From: Solirubrobacterales bacterium
GTDB taxonomy: Bacteria; Actinomycetota; Thermoleophilia; Solirubrobacterales; 70-9
Reading direction: 5' to 3'
Assembly: GCA_030152505.1 (NCBI GenBank)
Contig: JASLJO010000159.1
Coordinates: 1 to 15,397 of the forward strand
Length of the DNA stretch: 15,397 bases
This document shows positions 1-6,874 of the stretch, piece by piece. Under the pieces are notes generated by a model that saw nothing but the letters and a program-made list of their open reading frames with translations, made no database searches and was not told the DNA's origin. Position 1 is the first letter of the stretch; each line of letters opens with the position of its first letter. A program made the translations under genes and the position numbers.

Positions 1-285
1 CTCCGCTGAGATAGGGCTCGCCTCACGCCCCTCGCGTCGCAGCTGGTCGATCGCGCGGCGAAAGGCGGTGTTGACTGCCCAGCCGCCAGGGTTCTCGATC
101 GACTGGCCCTGCTCGCAGGCCCGGGCGTACTCGGTCAATGCCTGCTGGATCAGGTCTTCTGAGTAGCGGTCGATGAATGCCTCGGAGAGCCGGTGGGCGC
201 GCAGCTTGCCGTGAAGGGCAACCTCGATTGCCCGCAGCTGCTCTGCGTCCAAAGGCCGGGCCTCTTCGATCGGCCGCGTCGCCAT
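1..285 (-). CDS. Sigma-70 region 2-like protein, N-terminal part (cut by window edge)
   Basis: This is an open frame read leftward from ATG 285-283. The 95 codons in view have no stop and continue past base 1. Residues from about 38 onward (RYSEDLIQQAL, then IENPGGWAVNTAFRRAIDQLRREGR) follow the layout of sigma-70 region 2 in ECF-type sigma factors: an acidic EDL-Q helix, a P-x-x-W turn, then an A-x-D-x-L-R-R helix that contacts core polymerase and the -10 element. Region 4 would lie beyond the window, so a sigma factor is inferred rather than proven. No clear Shine-Dalgarno precedes the ATG. An AT-rich TAAAAT box ends 6 bases upstream, so the message could be leaderless. The gene is divergent from the ArsR gene and the transfer operon, and could be an element-encoded regulator or flanking DNA. 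Confidence 0.55.
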   Translation of the reverse strand, partial: MATRPIEEARPLDAEQLRAIEVALHGKLRAHRLSEAFIDRYSEDLIQQALTEYARACEQGQSIENPGGWAVNTAFRRAIDQLRREGREASPISAE

Positions 286-306
286 TACTTAATTTTAAGC
301 ATGGCG
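283..306 (-). promoter_or_regulatory. AT-rich palindrome and possible leaderless -10 box for the sigma-like gene
   Basis: Arms CTTAA (288-292) and TTAAG (295-299) form a small palindrome in otherwise GC-rich DNA. On the minus strand it contains TAAAAT, a five-of-six match to TATAAT. The A of the start codon lies 7 bases after that box, which fits a leaderless transcript. No convincing -35 box is seen at the usual distance. The palindrome could equally be an operator. Confidence 0.35.
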
Positions 307-395
307 CTCAAGTGGCTCGGAGAGCCTGGCGAGAACGGCCGTCGCTTGATCGCTGGTCGCAACATTCCCCTCCTTTGTCGAACGGCGGCGCCAGT

Positions 396-433
396 TGCGT
401 CACAAGTTTTGGAAGGTGAAAAGACGTGACGCA
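396..433. promoter_or_regulatory. 8-bp perfect inverted repeat upstream of the ArsR gene, operator candidate
   Basis: TGCGTCAC (396-403) and GTGACGCA (426-433) are perfect reverse complements separated by 22 bases. The half-site centres are 30 bp apart, close to three helical turns, so two dimers or one bridging complex could bind the same face of the DNA. The site lies 27 bases before the preferred ArsR start at 461, in the shared region between divergent genes. That suits autoregulation, which is inference. The DNA between the arms is A/G-rich. Confidence 0.5.
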
Positions 434-460
434 CTTCGACCGCTGCGCCGACAGGTAGGT

Positions 461-817
461 ATGAATCAGAACGCCAAATACGCCAGGCCGGGGAGACTTC
501 CCGACGAGGCTGTTGAGCTGATTGCGGCCGAGCTGAAAGTAATGGCCGAGCCGAATCGCATTCGCCTAATGGAGTTGCTGAACAAGGGTGATGCAACGGT
601 GCAAGAGCTAAGCGATCAGCTGGTGACGACGCATCAGAATGTGTCGAAGCACCTCGGCGTGCTCTATCACGCGGGATTCGTCTCTCGAAAGCGCGAGGGT
701 AATTCGGTGAGGTACAGCCTCATCGACTGGACCGGCTGGTGGGTTGTGGAACAGATCGGCCGAAACATCGCCGACCGACTCGGCTCCCAGCATCAGCGGC
801 TAACCGCTGGCTCCTGA
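461..817 (+). CDS. ArsR-family winged-helix transcriptional regulator without cysteines
   Basis: A 118-residue DNA-binding repressor-type protein. Residues 24-45 (ELKVMAEPNRIRLMELL) are the ArsR helix pattern. Residues 47-70 form the helix-turn-helix, with recognition helix TTHQNVSKHLGVLYHAG. Residues 73-88 (VSRKREGNSVRYSL) are the beta wing. The protein has no cysteine at all, so the classical arsenic/cadmium thiol site is absent and the signal it senses is unknown. The frame is open back to an ATG at 395, but that start would put the 396-433 dyad inside the gene. ATG 461, preceded by an AGGTAGG-like site, gives a normal family length. The gene stands alone between a divergent sigma-like gene and a terminator. 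It is a plausible regulator of itself and of the transfer operon (inference). Confidence 0.85.
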   Translation: MNQNAKYARPGRLPDEAVELIAAELKVMAEPNRIRLMELLNKGDATVQELSDQLVTTHQNVSKHLGVLYHAGFVSRKREGNSVRYSLIDWTGWWVVEQIGRNIADRLGSQHQRLTAGS

Positions 818-819
818 CT

Positions 820-853
820 CAACCCCGCCCCTGCCTCGGCAAGGGTGGGGTTG
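820..853 (+). terminator. Strong hairpin terminator after the ArsR gene
   Basis: Arms 820-834 and 839-853 pair over 15 positions with one mismatch and one G-T wobble around a CTCG loop, starting two bases after the ArsR stop. There is no T-tract after the stem, which is common in GC-rich actinobacteria. It should isolate the ArsR message from the transfer operon. Confidence 0.75.
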
Positions 854-864
854 TGCGGCGGGCG

Positions 865-884
865 GCGCAACTGTGTGTTTGCGC
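865..884. promoter_or_regulatory. Inverted repeat GCGCAA/TTGCGC in the transfer operon leader
   Basis: GCGCAA (865-870) and TTGCGC (879-884) are perfect reverse complements with an 8-base spacer. The site lies between the ArsR terminator and the first transfer gene, where the operon promoter must be. No confident -35/-10 pair could be assigned in 854-980. This is an operator candidate only. Confidence 0.35.
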
Positions 885-956
885 GGTTGTGGCCTTTTGG
901 TGTGAGTGGCGGTACTCCTCGTCTTACACACAAACCGGCACCCCGGCACTGACCGG

Positions 957-986
957 GATTCAGGTGGTCGGTCTGAATCGAGGAGG
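957..986 (+). promoter_or_regulatory. Inverted repeat GATTCAG/CTGAATC beside the ribosome binding site of the first transfer gene
   Basis: GATTCAG (957-963) and CTGAATC (973-979) are perfect reverse complements with a 9-base spacer. The right arm ends one base before the Shine-Dalgarno AGGAGG (981-986), which stands 6 bases before GTG 993. The dyad could be a DNA operator, or an RNA hairpin that modulates access to the ribosome binding site. Choosing between these needs data not in the sequence. Confidence 0.45.
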
Positions 987-992
987 TAGTTA

Positions 993-1835
993 GTGACTGC
1001 AAGTGTGACTAAGAGTGTGAAGGCCCGCGGCGCCAGTCTGCGGCCCCGGCTGCGCGGTGTCGGGCGGTTGGCCTTGTGGGCACTGGTTGTCCTGCTGCTC
1101 TTTCGCGGGACGGTGGCAGTGGTCTCCGGCCCTGCGCGCCAGCCTGTCCCGGCAGAGGTGACGGCTGCCGCTCTTGACGATGGCAGCGCTGCCTTTGCGG
1201 TGCGCTTCGCTCGCGCCTACCTGGCCGATCCATCGGCGCGCAGCCTTGCCGGCTACTTCGCCGAAAGGTCGGCCACCCTGCCCGCCAGCGTTCCTGCCTC
1301 GTGGGGGCAGGAAGTGGAGCAGGCGGAGGTGGCCGGCACGCAGCGGCTCGGCGATGGCCGGGCAATAGTCACCGTCTCCTGCGAGCTTCTCGGAGGGCGC
1401 GTTCTGTACCTCGCCGTCCCGATCGTCCGCGACGACGCGGGCGAGGTGGCGGCGCTCGGCGCCCCGTCCCTGGTGGCGGCGCCGGAAGTGGCCCAGGTCG
1501 ACACCGAGCGACCCCAGCCGCTTTCCGGCGCCGAAGCCGGGGCAATAGATGAACTGGCCGACAAGTTCCTCGCTGCCTATGTCGCCAGTGACACGCCGGC
1601 TGACCTTTCCTATTACGTAGCGCCGGGTTCGAGTGTGGAGCCGCTAGGCGGCCTGGGCTTGATCGGCGAACCCAACACCTCCGCGATCGGCAGCGAAGGC
1701 GGCCGGCGAACGGTGCTCGCCACCGTCCGCGTCCGCGATGAAGCAAATGGTGTTACCTACCCTCTTAGTTACCGCTTGGAGTTGGTCAAGCGTGAGCGCT
1801 GGTATGTGAGCGCCGTTGAGGGGGCGGTCAAATGA
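993..1835 (+). CDS. TcpC-like conjugal transfer protein (Tn916 Orf13 / VirB8-like)
   Basis: A 280-residue membrane-anchored component of the conjugation channel. A short basic cytoplasmic tail (residues 1-26) leads into one membrane segment (about 27-45). Two consecutive NTF2-like regions follow outside the membrane: about 62-165, with AVRFARAYLADP near its start, and about 180-280, with ADKFLAAYVASDTPADLSYY, ending in WYVSAVEGAVK. This anchor plus tandem NTF2-like layout is that of the TcpC family, which is structurally related to VirB8 and interacts with other channel and hydrolase components. The start is GTG 993, with AGGAGG six bases upstream. It is the first gene of the long coupled train, and its stop overlaps the next start as ATGA. 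Length is slightly under Tn916 Orf13. The family call is by sequence pattern, not by a search. Confidence 0.8.
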   Translation: MTASVTKSVKARGASLRPRLRGVGRLALWALVVLLLFRGTVAVVSGPARQPVPAEVTAAALDDGSAAFAVRFARAYLADPSARSLAGYFAERSATLPASVPASWGQEVEQAEVAGTQRLGDGRAIVTVSCELLGGRVLYLAVPIVRDDAGEVAALGAPSLVAAPEVAQVDTERPQPLSGAEAGAIDELADKFLAAYVASDTPADLSYYVAPGSSVEPLGGLGLIGEPNTSAIGSEGGRRTVLATVRVRDEANGVTYPLSYRLELVKRERWYVSAVEGAVK

Positions 1836-2137
1836 ACCGCCGAGTCACGGTGGGGATCGTCTTGGCCGGCGTAGCGGTGTTGGCGCTGTGGTGCGCCCCC
1901 GATGCCCTGGCCGCCGGTAACGATGTCGGGCACAACCTCGGTTCGCTACTTCGTCACTACGCGGGCGAGGTATACGGCGGAATTGTCGCCATTGTCGGCC
2001 TAATTTTCCTACTCAACCGCCGCTACACCGATCTCGCCATGTTCTTTTTGGCGGCCGTCCTGGTTGCCTGGCTGGTTTTTTCACCCGATCAGGTCGCTAA
2101 CGCCGCGCGCGGGATCGGAGATCACATACTGCCGTGA
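1832..2137 (+). CDS. Small pilin-like (TrbC/VirB2-type) membrane protein
   Basis: A 101-residue protein. Residues 1-27 look like a signal peptide: basic MNRR, a hydrophobic stretch, then an A-L-A cleavage-like site. A short external part is followed by two hydrophobic segments (about 48-63 and 67-84) separated by a tight N-R-R-Y turn, with an amphipathic tail ending at LP. Signal peptide plus two helices in about 100 residues, next to TcpC, TcpE and VirB4 genes, matches TrbC/VirB2 pilin-like subunits. Primary sequence similarity across that family is weak, so the assignment rests on size, topology and position. It starts at ATG 1832 inside the end of the TcpC-like gene, with a GAGGGG ribosome site upstream, and ends in a GTGA overlap with the TcpE gene. 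Confidence 0.65.
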   Translation: MNRRVTVGIVLAGVAVLALWCAPDALAAGNDVGHNLGSLLRHYAGEVYGGIVAIVGLIFLLNRRYTDLAMFFLAAVLVAWLVFSPDQVANAARGIGDHILP

Positions 2138-2832
2138 GCGACGAGCCGGGCGTCATTCGCTCATACCAGCGCATCTTTCGACCGGAGCGGCGCATCTACT
2201 CAATCGAGGGGCGCGCGCTGCCGGTGCCGGGTGGGGTGCCGCTTCGCTGGCTTGCCTACGCGAGCGGATCGCTTCTCGGTTCGATCGTGCTCGCTGCCCA
2301 CTCGCCGGGCTTCGCCTTCCTCGTCGCAGTGACCTCCGGCATCGCCGGCCTGGGCGTGGGTGGGCGCAAGGCGGCGGCGCTGGGTGCGGCCTTCGGCTTG
2401 GTCGGGGTGGAGATAGCTGGCTGGATCGTGGCGGCTCTTGACTGGCCGCTTCGCCTGATCGTGCTTCCCGCTGCCGTGGCGACCCTCGCCACCCAGGCAA
2501 CGCCGGACGGCCGCCGCCCCGAGCGGTTTGCCGTCTCCTGGCTGCTGCTTCGCCTCGCGCCCCGGCGGCGCTCATTGGGCCGCGAGCTGCCGGCGACCGG
2601 CACCCCGCAGCGCTACGACGCCGAGCTGTGGGTGGGTGCCGATCAGCACTCGCCCGATCTTCGCCGCGCCCGCGTGTGCGGACCCGCTCGGGTCTCCTTC
2701 TCGGTGCCGGTAGAGGAACGCCGTCGCCGTCGCAAGGTGACGGTGCGGCGCCTCGGTTGGCATCGCCGTCGCGGCAAGGTCGCCCGCGCGGTGGACCTCG
2801 ACGCGGGCGAGATGCTGGAGGTGCAGCCCTGA
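2134..2832 (+). CDS. TcpE-family conjugal transfer membrane protein with long basic C-terminal extension
   Basis: A 232-residue protein. Residues 9-40 (RSYQRIFRPERRIYSIEG, then LPVPGGVPLRWL) carry the TcpE signature of a basic arm followed by I-Y-x-I-x-G and a P-rich entry into the membrane. Hydrophobic segments span about 38-54, 59-75, 81-101 and 106-120. In Tn916 the equivalent Orf17 is a short inner membrane protein of the channel. Here about 110 extra residues follow the membrane part, rich in arginine clusters (EERRRRRKVTVRRLGWHRRR around 196-215). They probably face the cytoplasm and may contact the VirB4 ATPase encoded next (inference). GTG 2134 is used in a GTGA overlap. The nearest GGAG lies 13 bases upstream, so initiation may depend on translational coupling. 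Confidence 0.75.
   Translation: MSDEPGVIRSYQRIFRPERRIYSIEGRALPVPGGVPLRWLAYASGSLLGSIVLAAHSPGFAFLVAVTSGIAGLGVGGRKAAALGAAFGLVGVEIAGWIVAALDWPLRLIVLPAAVATLATQATPDGRRPERFAVSWLLLRLAPRRRSLGRELPATGTPQRYDAELWVGADQHSPDLRRARVCGPARVSFSVPVEERRRRRKVTVRRLGWHRRRGKVARAVDLDAGEMLEVQP
2817..2831 (+). promoter_or_regulatory. Ribosome binding site and CTG start of the VirB4 gene
   Basis: GGAGGT (2817-2822) stands six bases before CTG 2829, which overlaps the TcpE stop as CTGA. No ATG, GTG or TTG lies in frame anywhere near. The next upstream GTG (about 2676) would overlap TcpE by some 150 bases. Starting at the first downstream methionine (near 3535) would remove the conserved N-terminal domain. Confidence 0.65.
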
Positions 2833-5258
2833 CTTTCCCGCTGCGCTACGCGCGCCGTAACCTGCTGATCGGCCGGAGTGGCGAGGCCGCCGCCCTTTAC
2901 CGGCTGGACACCCTCTCCTATCCGTTCCTGCCCGCGCCCGAGAAGTGGGCCGTCCTACGGCGCCTAGAACGCTTCGCGCATCTCGTCGGCGCCGACTTCT
3001 CGCTGTGGCGGGTACAGCGTGCCTATCCGGCGGAGCGCTACGTCGCCGAGCTGGAGAACCTCGCCGACGAACGCTATGCCGACCCCGATGGCTGGCAGCG
3101 CTATCTGAGGGGCCATGAAGCGCGCCTCGCGTCGCTCGCCTCTCATGTCCCCGAGGTGTATCTGGCGGTCGCCCTCGCCGAGCAGGCCGGCGGAGGGGCC
3201 GGATCGGGCTTCCTGCGCTCGGTGGACCGTGCCCGGCGCCGGCTAGAGGATTTGGCCGCGGTCGGGTCTCCCCGGCCGATCTCCGCCCCCGAGCTGAGTG
3301 CCCTCGCGGACGCAGAGCGGCGAACCTTCGAGCGCTTGGGCGGGGTGCTTGGGCTGGCGCGTGCATCGACGCGCGAGTTGCAGTGGCTACTTTGCCGCGC
3401 CGCCTGCCGCGGGGTCGCCGAGCCAACCCTGGACCGCTACTGGCTGCCGGACGCCCTTGTGATCCGAACGCCGGACGGGGCCGCGGCCTATGAGCCGAAC
3501 GAGCACGACCTCTGGCGCTGCGCGAACGCGCCGATGATCGAGGAGCCAGGTGAGCCGCCCTCGCTTATGGTCGAAGCAGAGGATGGGGTCGGCTATCAGG
3601 CGTTCCTTTGCGCCGGGGCGCTGCCGGCCGAGGCCGAGTTCCCCGGCCCCCAGGCCGAGCTTCTATTTGCCCCGGCGGAGGCAGCGGGCGCCCCAATCGA
3701 CACCGTCTTTCACGCCCGCTGGATCGGCAACCGCGAGGCGCTGGCTCAGGTTCGCCGCCGCATCCTCGACGTCGAGCACGCCTACCGTGAGCAAGAGCGC
3801 GGCGCGGTCAGCGGTCCCGGCTTCCTGGCCGAGGAGGACCGCGTTTTGGCCCGCGAGTACGAGGCGATTCTCCAGGGCAGCTCGCACCCGCCGATGCTGC
3901 GGGCGACGATCTCGCTGGCCCTGGGCGCCGCCAATCGTCCAGCACTTGAGCGCCAGGTCGACGCTCTGCGTGAGCAGTTCGGCGAGGTCGCGCTGCATCG
4001 CCCGCGTGGCCTCCAGCATCAACTCTTCTTTGACCACCTGCCGCGAGCTGACGGCGGCGCGACGCCCGACTACGAGCAGCAAATGTCGGTTGAGCAGTTC
4101 GGGGCGCTCGTCCCGATCGCCACCGCACAGCTCGGCTCGTCCGGCGGGGTCTACCTCGGCACCTCGCCGGCCGGAGGCGGGCGGCCCGTTCGCTATGACC
4201 CAACCGAGGCGTCCCGCACCGCGCGCCCGTCCGCTGTCCTACTTGCCGGCACGCTCGGCTCGGGCAAGACCCTCGCCGCCGAGACGATCGCCTTTGCCGC
4301 CGAGCGGCGCGGCTCGCTGGTGGTCGACTTCGACCCTAAGCCCGATCATGGCCTTGACCGGGTGCCCCAGCTTGAGGGGTCGGTTGAGGTGCTGGAGCTC
4401 TCCGGCGCCCCCGAGCATCGCGGCAAGCTCGACCCGCTGGCTATTGGCCTGCCGGACCTGCGCGAGGAGCTGGCGTCCTCCTACCTTTTGGAGCTGCTGC
4501 GCGACCCGCCGCCGGCCTGGGAGAACGCGATCCAGCGGGCGGTGCGCGACGCTGTTCGCGCAGGGGATCGCAACCTCGGCGCGGTGGTCGGGCGGCTGCG
4601 CGACGGTGGCGGCTCTGACGCCCAGGAGGCAGGCGATGCCCTAGAGGTGGTCTCAGACTTCGGCCTTGCCCGGCTCGGCTTCGGGGTCGGCGCTGAGGCG
4701 GAGGTGCAGGTCGGCCGATCGGTGACGACGATCCGCACGCCGGGCCTGACGCTTCCCGACCCGCGGGCATCGCGGGAGACCTATACCCGCGCCGAGCGGG
4801 TCTCGGTGGCAACCCTCTCGCTGGTCGCCGCCCTGGCGCTGCGGCTGGTCTCCGGCGACTTGACCCGGCACAAGGTGGTGCTGCTGGACGAGGCGTGGTT
4901 CTTGCTCGCCTCAACGCAGGGCCGGACCCTGCTCAACCGCCTAGTTCGCCTGGGCCGATCGCACAACGCGACGATCCTGCTCGCCACCCAGCGGCTCGAC
5001 GACCTGGGAGACCTCTCCGAGCTGGTCGGAACCTTCTTCCTGTTCGGCCAGGATTCCGACGCCGAGGCCGCCAGGGCGCTGAGCCATATCGGCCTTGACC
5101 CCGATGCCGCGGAGCTGCGCGCGCGGTTGAAGGAGTACCGCCAGGGCCGCTGCCTGATGCGCGACCTAGATGGGCGGGTGGGCGAGCTGCACTTCGACCT
5201 CGTCTTCCCCGAGCTGCTGGAGGCGCTGGACAACACGCCGCGGAGCGTGGCCGCGTGA
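2829..5258 (+). CDS. VirB4-family conjugation ATPase (Tn916 Orf16-like)
   Basis: Traffic ATPase powering assembly of and transfer through the type IV secretion channel, acting at the cytoplasmic face of the membrane. From CTG 2829 it has 809 residues, a normal VirB4 length. The start LTFPLRYARRNLLIG, then ALYRL and YPFLP, is the conserved N-terminal domain of these Gram-positive VirB4 proteins. The ATPase domain begins near 455. Walker A is GTLGSGKT (474-481). A DFDPKPDH motif follows. Walker B is VVLLDEAWF with D687 and E688. Then comes ATQRLDDL and the FGQDSD-type sensor region. All catalytic residues expected for ATP hydrolysis are present. It is coupled by CTGA to TcpE and by GTGA to the VirB6-like gene. 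The frame is open further upstream to 2628, but that part lies inside TcpE and reads as arginine/glycine-rich shadow sequence. Confidence 0.93.
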   Translation: MTFPLRYARRNLLIGRSGEAAALYRLDTLSYPFLPAPEKWAVLRRLERFAHLVGADFSLWRVQRAYPAERYVAELENLADERYADPDGWQRYLRGHEARLASLASHVPEVYLAVALAEQAGGGAGSGFLRSVDRARRRLEDLAAVGSPRPISAPELSALADAERRTFERLGGVLGLARASTRELQWLLCRAACRGVAEPTLDRYWLPDALVIRTPDGAAAYEPNEHDLWRCANAPMIEEPGEPPSLMVEAEDGVGYQAFLCAGALPAEAEFPGPQAELLFAPAEAAGAPIDTVFHARWIGNREALAQVRRRILDVEHAYREQERGAVSGPGFLAEEDRVLAREYEAILQGSSHPPMLRATISLALGAANRPALERQVDALREQFGEVALHRPRGLQHQLFFDHLPRADGGATPDYEQQMSVEQFGALVPIATAQLGSSGGVYLGTSPAGGGRPVRYDPTEASRTARPSAVLLAGTLGSGKTLAAETIAFAAERRGSLVVDFDPKPDHGLDRVPQLEGSVEVLELSGAPEHRGKLDPLAIGLPDLREELASSYLLELLRDPPPAWENAIQRAVRDAVRAGDRNLGAVVGRLRDGGGSDAQEAGDALEVVSDFGLARLGFGVGAEAEVQVGRSVTTIRTPGLTLPDPRASRETYTRAERVSVATLSLVAALALRLVSGDLTRHKVVLLDEAWFLLASTQGRTLLNRLVRLGRSHNATILLATQRLDDLGDLSELVGTFFLFGQDSDAEAARALSHIGLDPDAAELRARLKEYRQGRCLMRDLDGRVGELHFDLVFPELLEALDNTPRSVAA

Positions 5259-6874
5259 GGCGCCGCTGGCGCAGGTGGCGCCCGGCCGTTGTGGCACTCG
5301 CGCTCGCCGCGGCGCTGATAGCCCTGGCCCATCCTCACGCCGCCGCCAGCGACGTCTTCGGCAACGTTGGCCCGGCCTCCCAGCTTCCTGGCGGCAGCCT
5401 GGTCGATCGCTACCCGCTCGGGCACTACTACCTCGACACCCACTTCGACGCTGTCTCCGCTTCGCTGACCGGCGGAGTCGACGTCTCGGGTGTGCCGCCG
5501 ATGATCGCCGGCTTCCTGGCGAACGCGCTTTGGGAAGGGACCGCCTTCCTGGCAAAGACGCTGATCTCTCTTTTCACCTTCGCCTTCTCGCTCGATCTGC
5601 TGAACGGCTCGCGCTCGACCGGCGGGGCTGGGGCGTTGGCGCCGGTCTCCCTGGCAATCCACTCGATCTACGCAAACGTCTTCGGCCAGCCCTGGCTCGT
5701 TCTCGCGGTGACGGTCGTCGGCATGTGGGCGATGTGGAAGGCGCTCGTACAGCGCCGCTACACCGAGACCGCTGGCGCCCTAGCCCTCTCGCTCATTTAC
5801 CTGATCGTCGCGCTGGCCTTCGTCGCCCAGCCCGCGCGCACGATCGGCTCGGCCTCGCACTGGACGAATCAAATGTCTGCGTCGTTCCTCTCGATCGCCG
5901 GGCACGGCTCGCTCGGGGGCACCGAACGGGCAAAGCAGGAAGGCGCCGACCAACTGTTCTCGCTGCTGGTCTACCAGCCCTGGGCGGTGCTGGAGTTCGG
6001 TGGCACCGAGCACTGCGTTAGGGACGGCACCGGCTCAAGCGACTCGGACCCGATCTCGGTCCCGGTGCGCCCCTTCTCGTCCAACCCCGAACGCGATGCC
6101 GGGCTTTCGCGCCGCCTCGAACACGGCACCGCCATTCACGCGGACGGCAAGACCTGCATCAACAACGTCAACAAGTACGCCTCGCACTTCCTGCCCTACG
6201 CGGGCGGGTCGGATGAACGGAACGCCGAGTACGACGCGCTGACTGACGGCGACCCCGGCAAGCTGCCGGATGCCGACCCCTCGAAGGAACGCGGCACCTA
6301 CAGCGTCGGCATCGCCGACAAGCCGGCGACCGACGCGATGGAGGAGGGCGGCCAGTACCAACGGCTGCTGATCGCGGTCGTGATCTTCGTCTGCGAGCTG
6401 GGTGCCTTCATCCTGCTCGGGGCGCTCTCGGTCGGGGTGATCCTCTCCCAGGTTCTCCTCCTGCTCTGGCTGGCCTTCGCCCCGGTCGCCCTGGTCTTCG
6501 CGGTGATCCCTGGCCGCGGCCACGACTTCTTTCGCAGCTGGCTAACGCGCCTTGCCGGCCTGCTGCTTCGCAAGGCGGTCTATTCGCTGATCCTTGCCGT
6601 GCTGTTGGCAGTAAACGCGGCGCTTGCCTCGGCGACTTCGCAGCTCGGCTGGCTTATGTCGTTTGGGCTACAGGGCCTCTTCTTTTGGGCGGTTTTCTTC
6701 CAGCGCCGCCAGCTCGCCACCCGCATCCTCGGGGCTTCGGTTGGCAACGAGGCGTCGGGCGATTCCAACCCCGGCCGGGTGATGGCCTACTACTACGGCA
6801 GCCGCACCGCGAGCAGGGTCGTCGGGCGCACCGCCCGCCGGATTCGCCGCCTGCTTCCTGGGGGCGGAGAGTGA
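5255..6874 (+). CDS. VirB6/TrbL-like polytopic channel membrane protein (Tn916 Orf15-like)
   Basis: A 539-residue integral membrane protein, proposed inner-membrane pore of the channel. A basic N-terminus and hydrophobic residues 11-31 look like a signal segment. Hydrophobic helices follow at about 82-112, 146-161, 172-191, 368-390, 393-419, 433-459 and 465-483. A large polar region (about 193-366) between helices carries a QPWAVLEFG motif (241-249) and two cysteines (C254, C301) that could form a disulfide outside the cell. The tail (484-539) is basic and probably cytoplasmic. Topology and the position right after VirB4 match VirB6/TrbL proteins. Primary sequence in this family is poorly conserved. 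It begins at GTG 5255 overlapping the VirB4 stop and ends in GTGA with the next gene. Confidence 0.8.
   Translation: MRRRWRRWRPAVVALALAAALIALAHPHAAASDVFGNVGPASQLPGGSLVDRYPLGHYYLDTHFDAVSASLTGGVDVSGVPPMIAGFLANALWEGTAFLAKTLISLFTFAFSLDLLNGSRSTGGAGALAPVSLAIHSIYANVFGQPWLVLAVTVVGMWAMWKALVQRRYTETAGALALSLIYLIVALAFVAQPARTIGSASHWTNQMSASFLSIAGHGSLGGTERAKQEGADQLFSLLVYQPWAVLEFGGTEHCVRDGTGSSDSDPISVPVRPFSSNPERDAGLSRRLEHGTAIHADGKTCINNVNKYASHFLPYAGGSDERNAEYDALTDGDPGKLPDADPSKERGTYSVGIADKPATDAMEEGGQYQRLLIAVVIFVCELGAFILLGALSVGVILSQVLLLLWLAFAPVALVFAVIPGRGHDFFRSWLTRLAGLLLRKAVYSLILAVLLAVNAALASATSQLGWLMSFGLQGLFFWAVFFQRRQLATRILGASVGNEASGDSNPGRVMAYYYGSRTASRVVGRTARRIRRLLPGGGE

Noticed and set aside
177..429. Short plus-strand frames opposite the sigma-like gene
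   Set aside because: The minus-strand frame has a recognisable sigma region 2 pattern. The plus frames do not and have no ribosome site.
395..460. Longer N-terminus for the ArsR protein
   Set aside because: It would place the 396-433 dyad within coding sequence and add 22 basic residues not typical of the family. ATG 461 fits better.
2572..3426. 284-codon open frame on the minus strand over TcpE and VirB4
   Set aside because: The product is arginine/proline/alanine-rich with no motif, as expected for a reverse shadow in GC-rich coding DNA. The opposite strand holds well-conserved genes.
3550..4644. 364-codon plus-strand open frame inside VirB4
   Set aside because: It is a frame-shifted shadow, full of Arg, Ser and Pro and without domains. 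The VirB4 frame carries the Walker motifs across the same DNA.
5170..6021. 283-codon plus-strand open frame over the VirB4/VirB6-like junction
   Set aside because: It crosses the end of one recognised gene and the start of another in a third frame, with low-complexity Arg/Gly composition.
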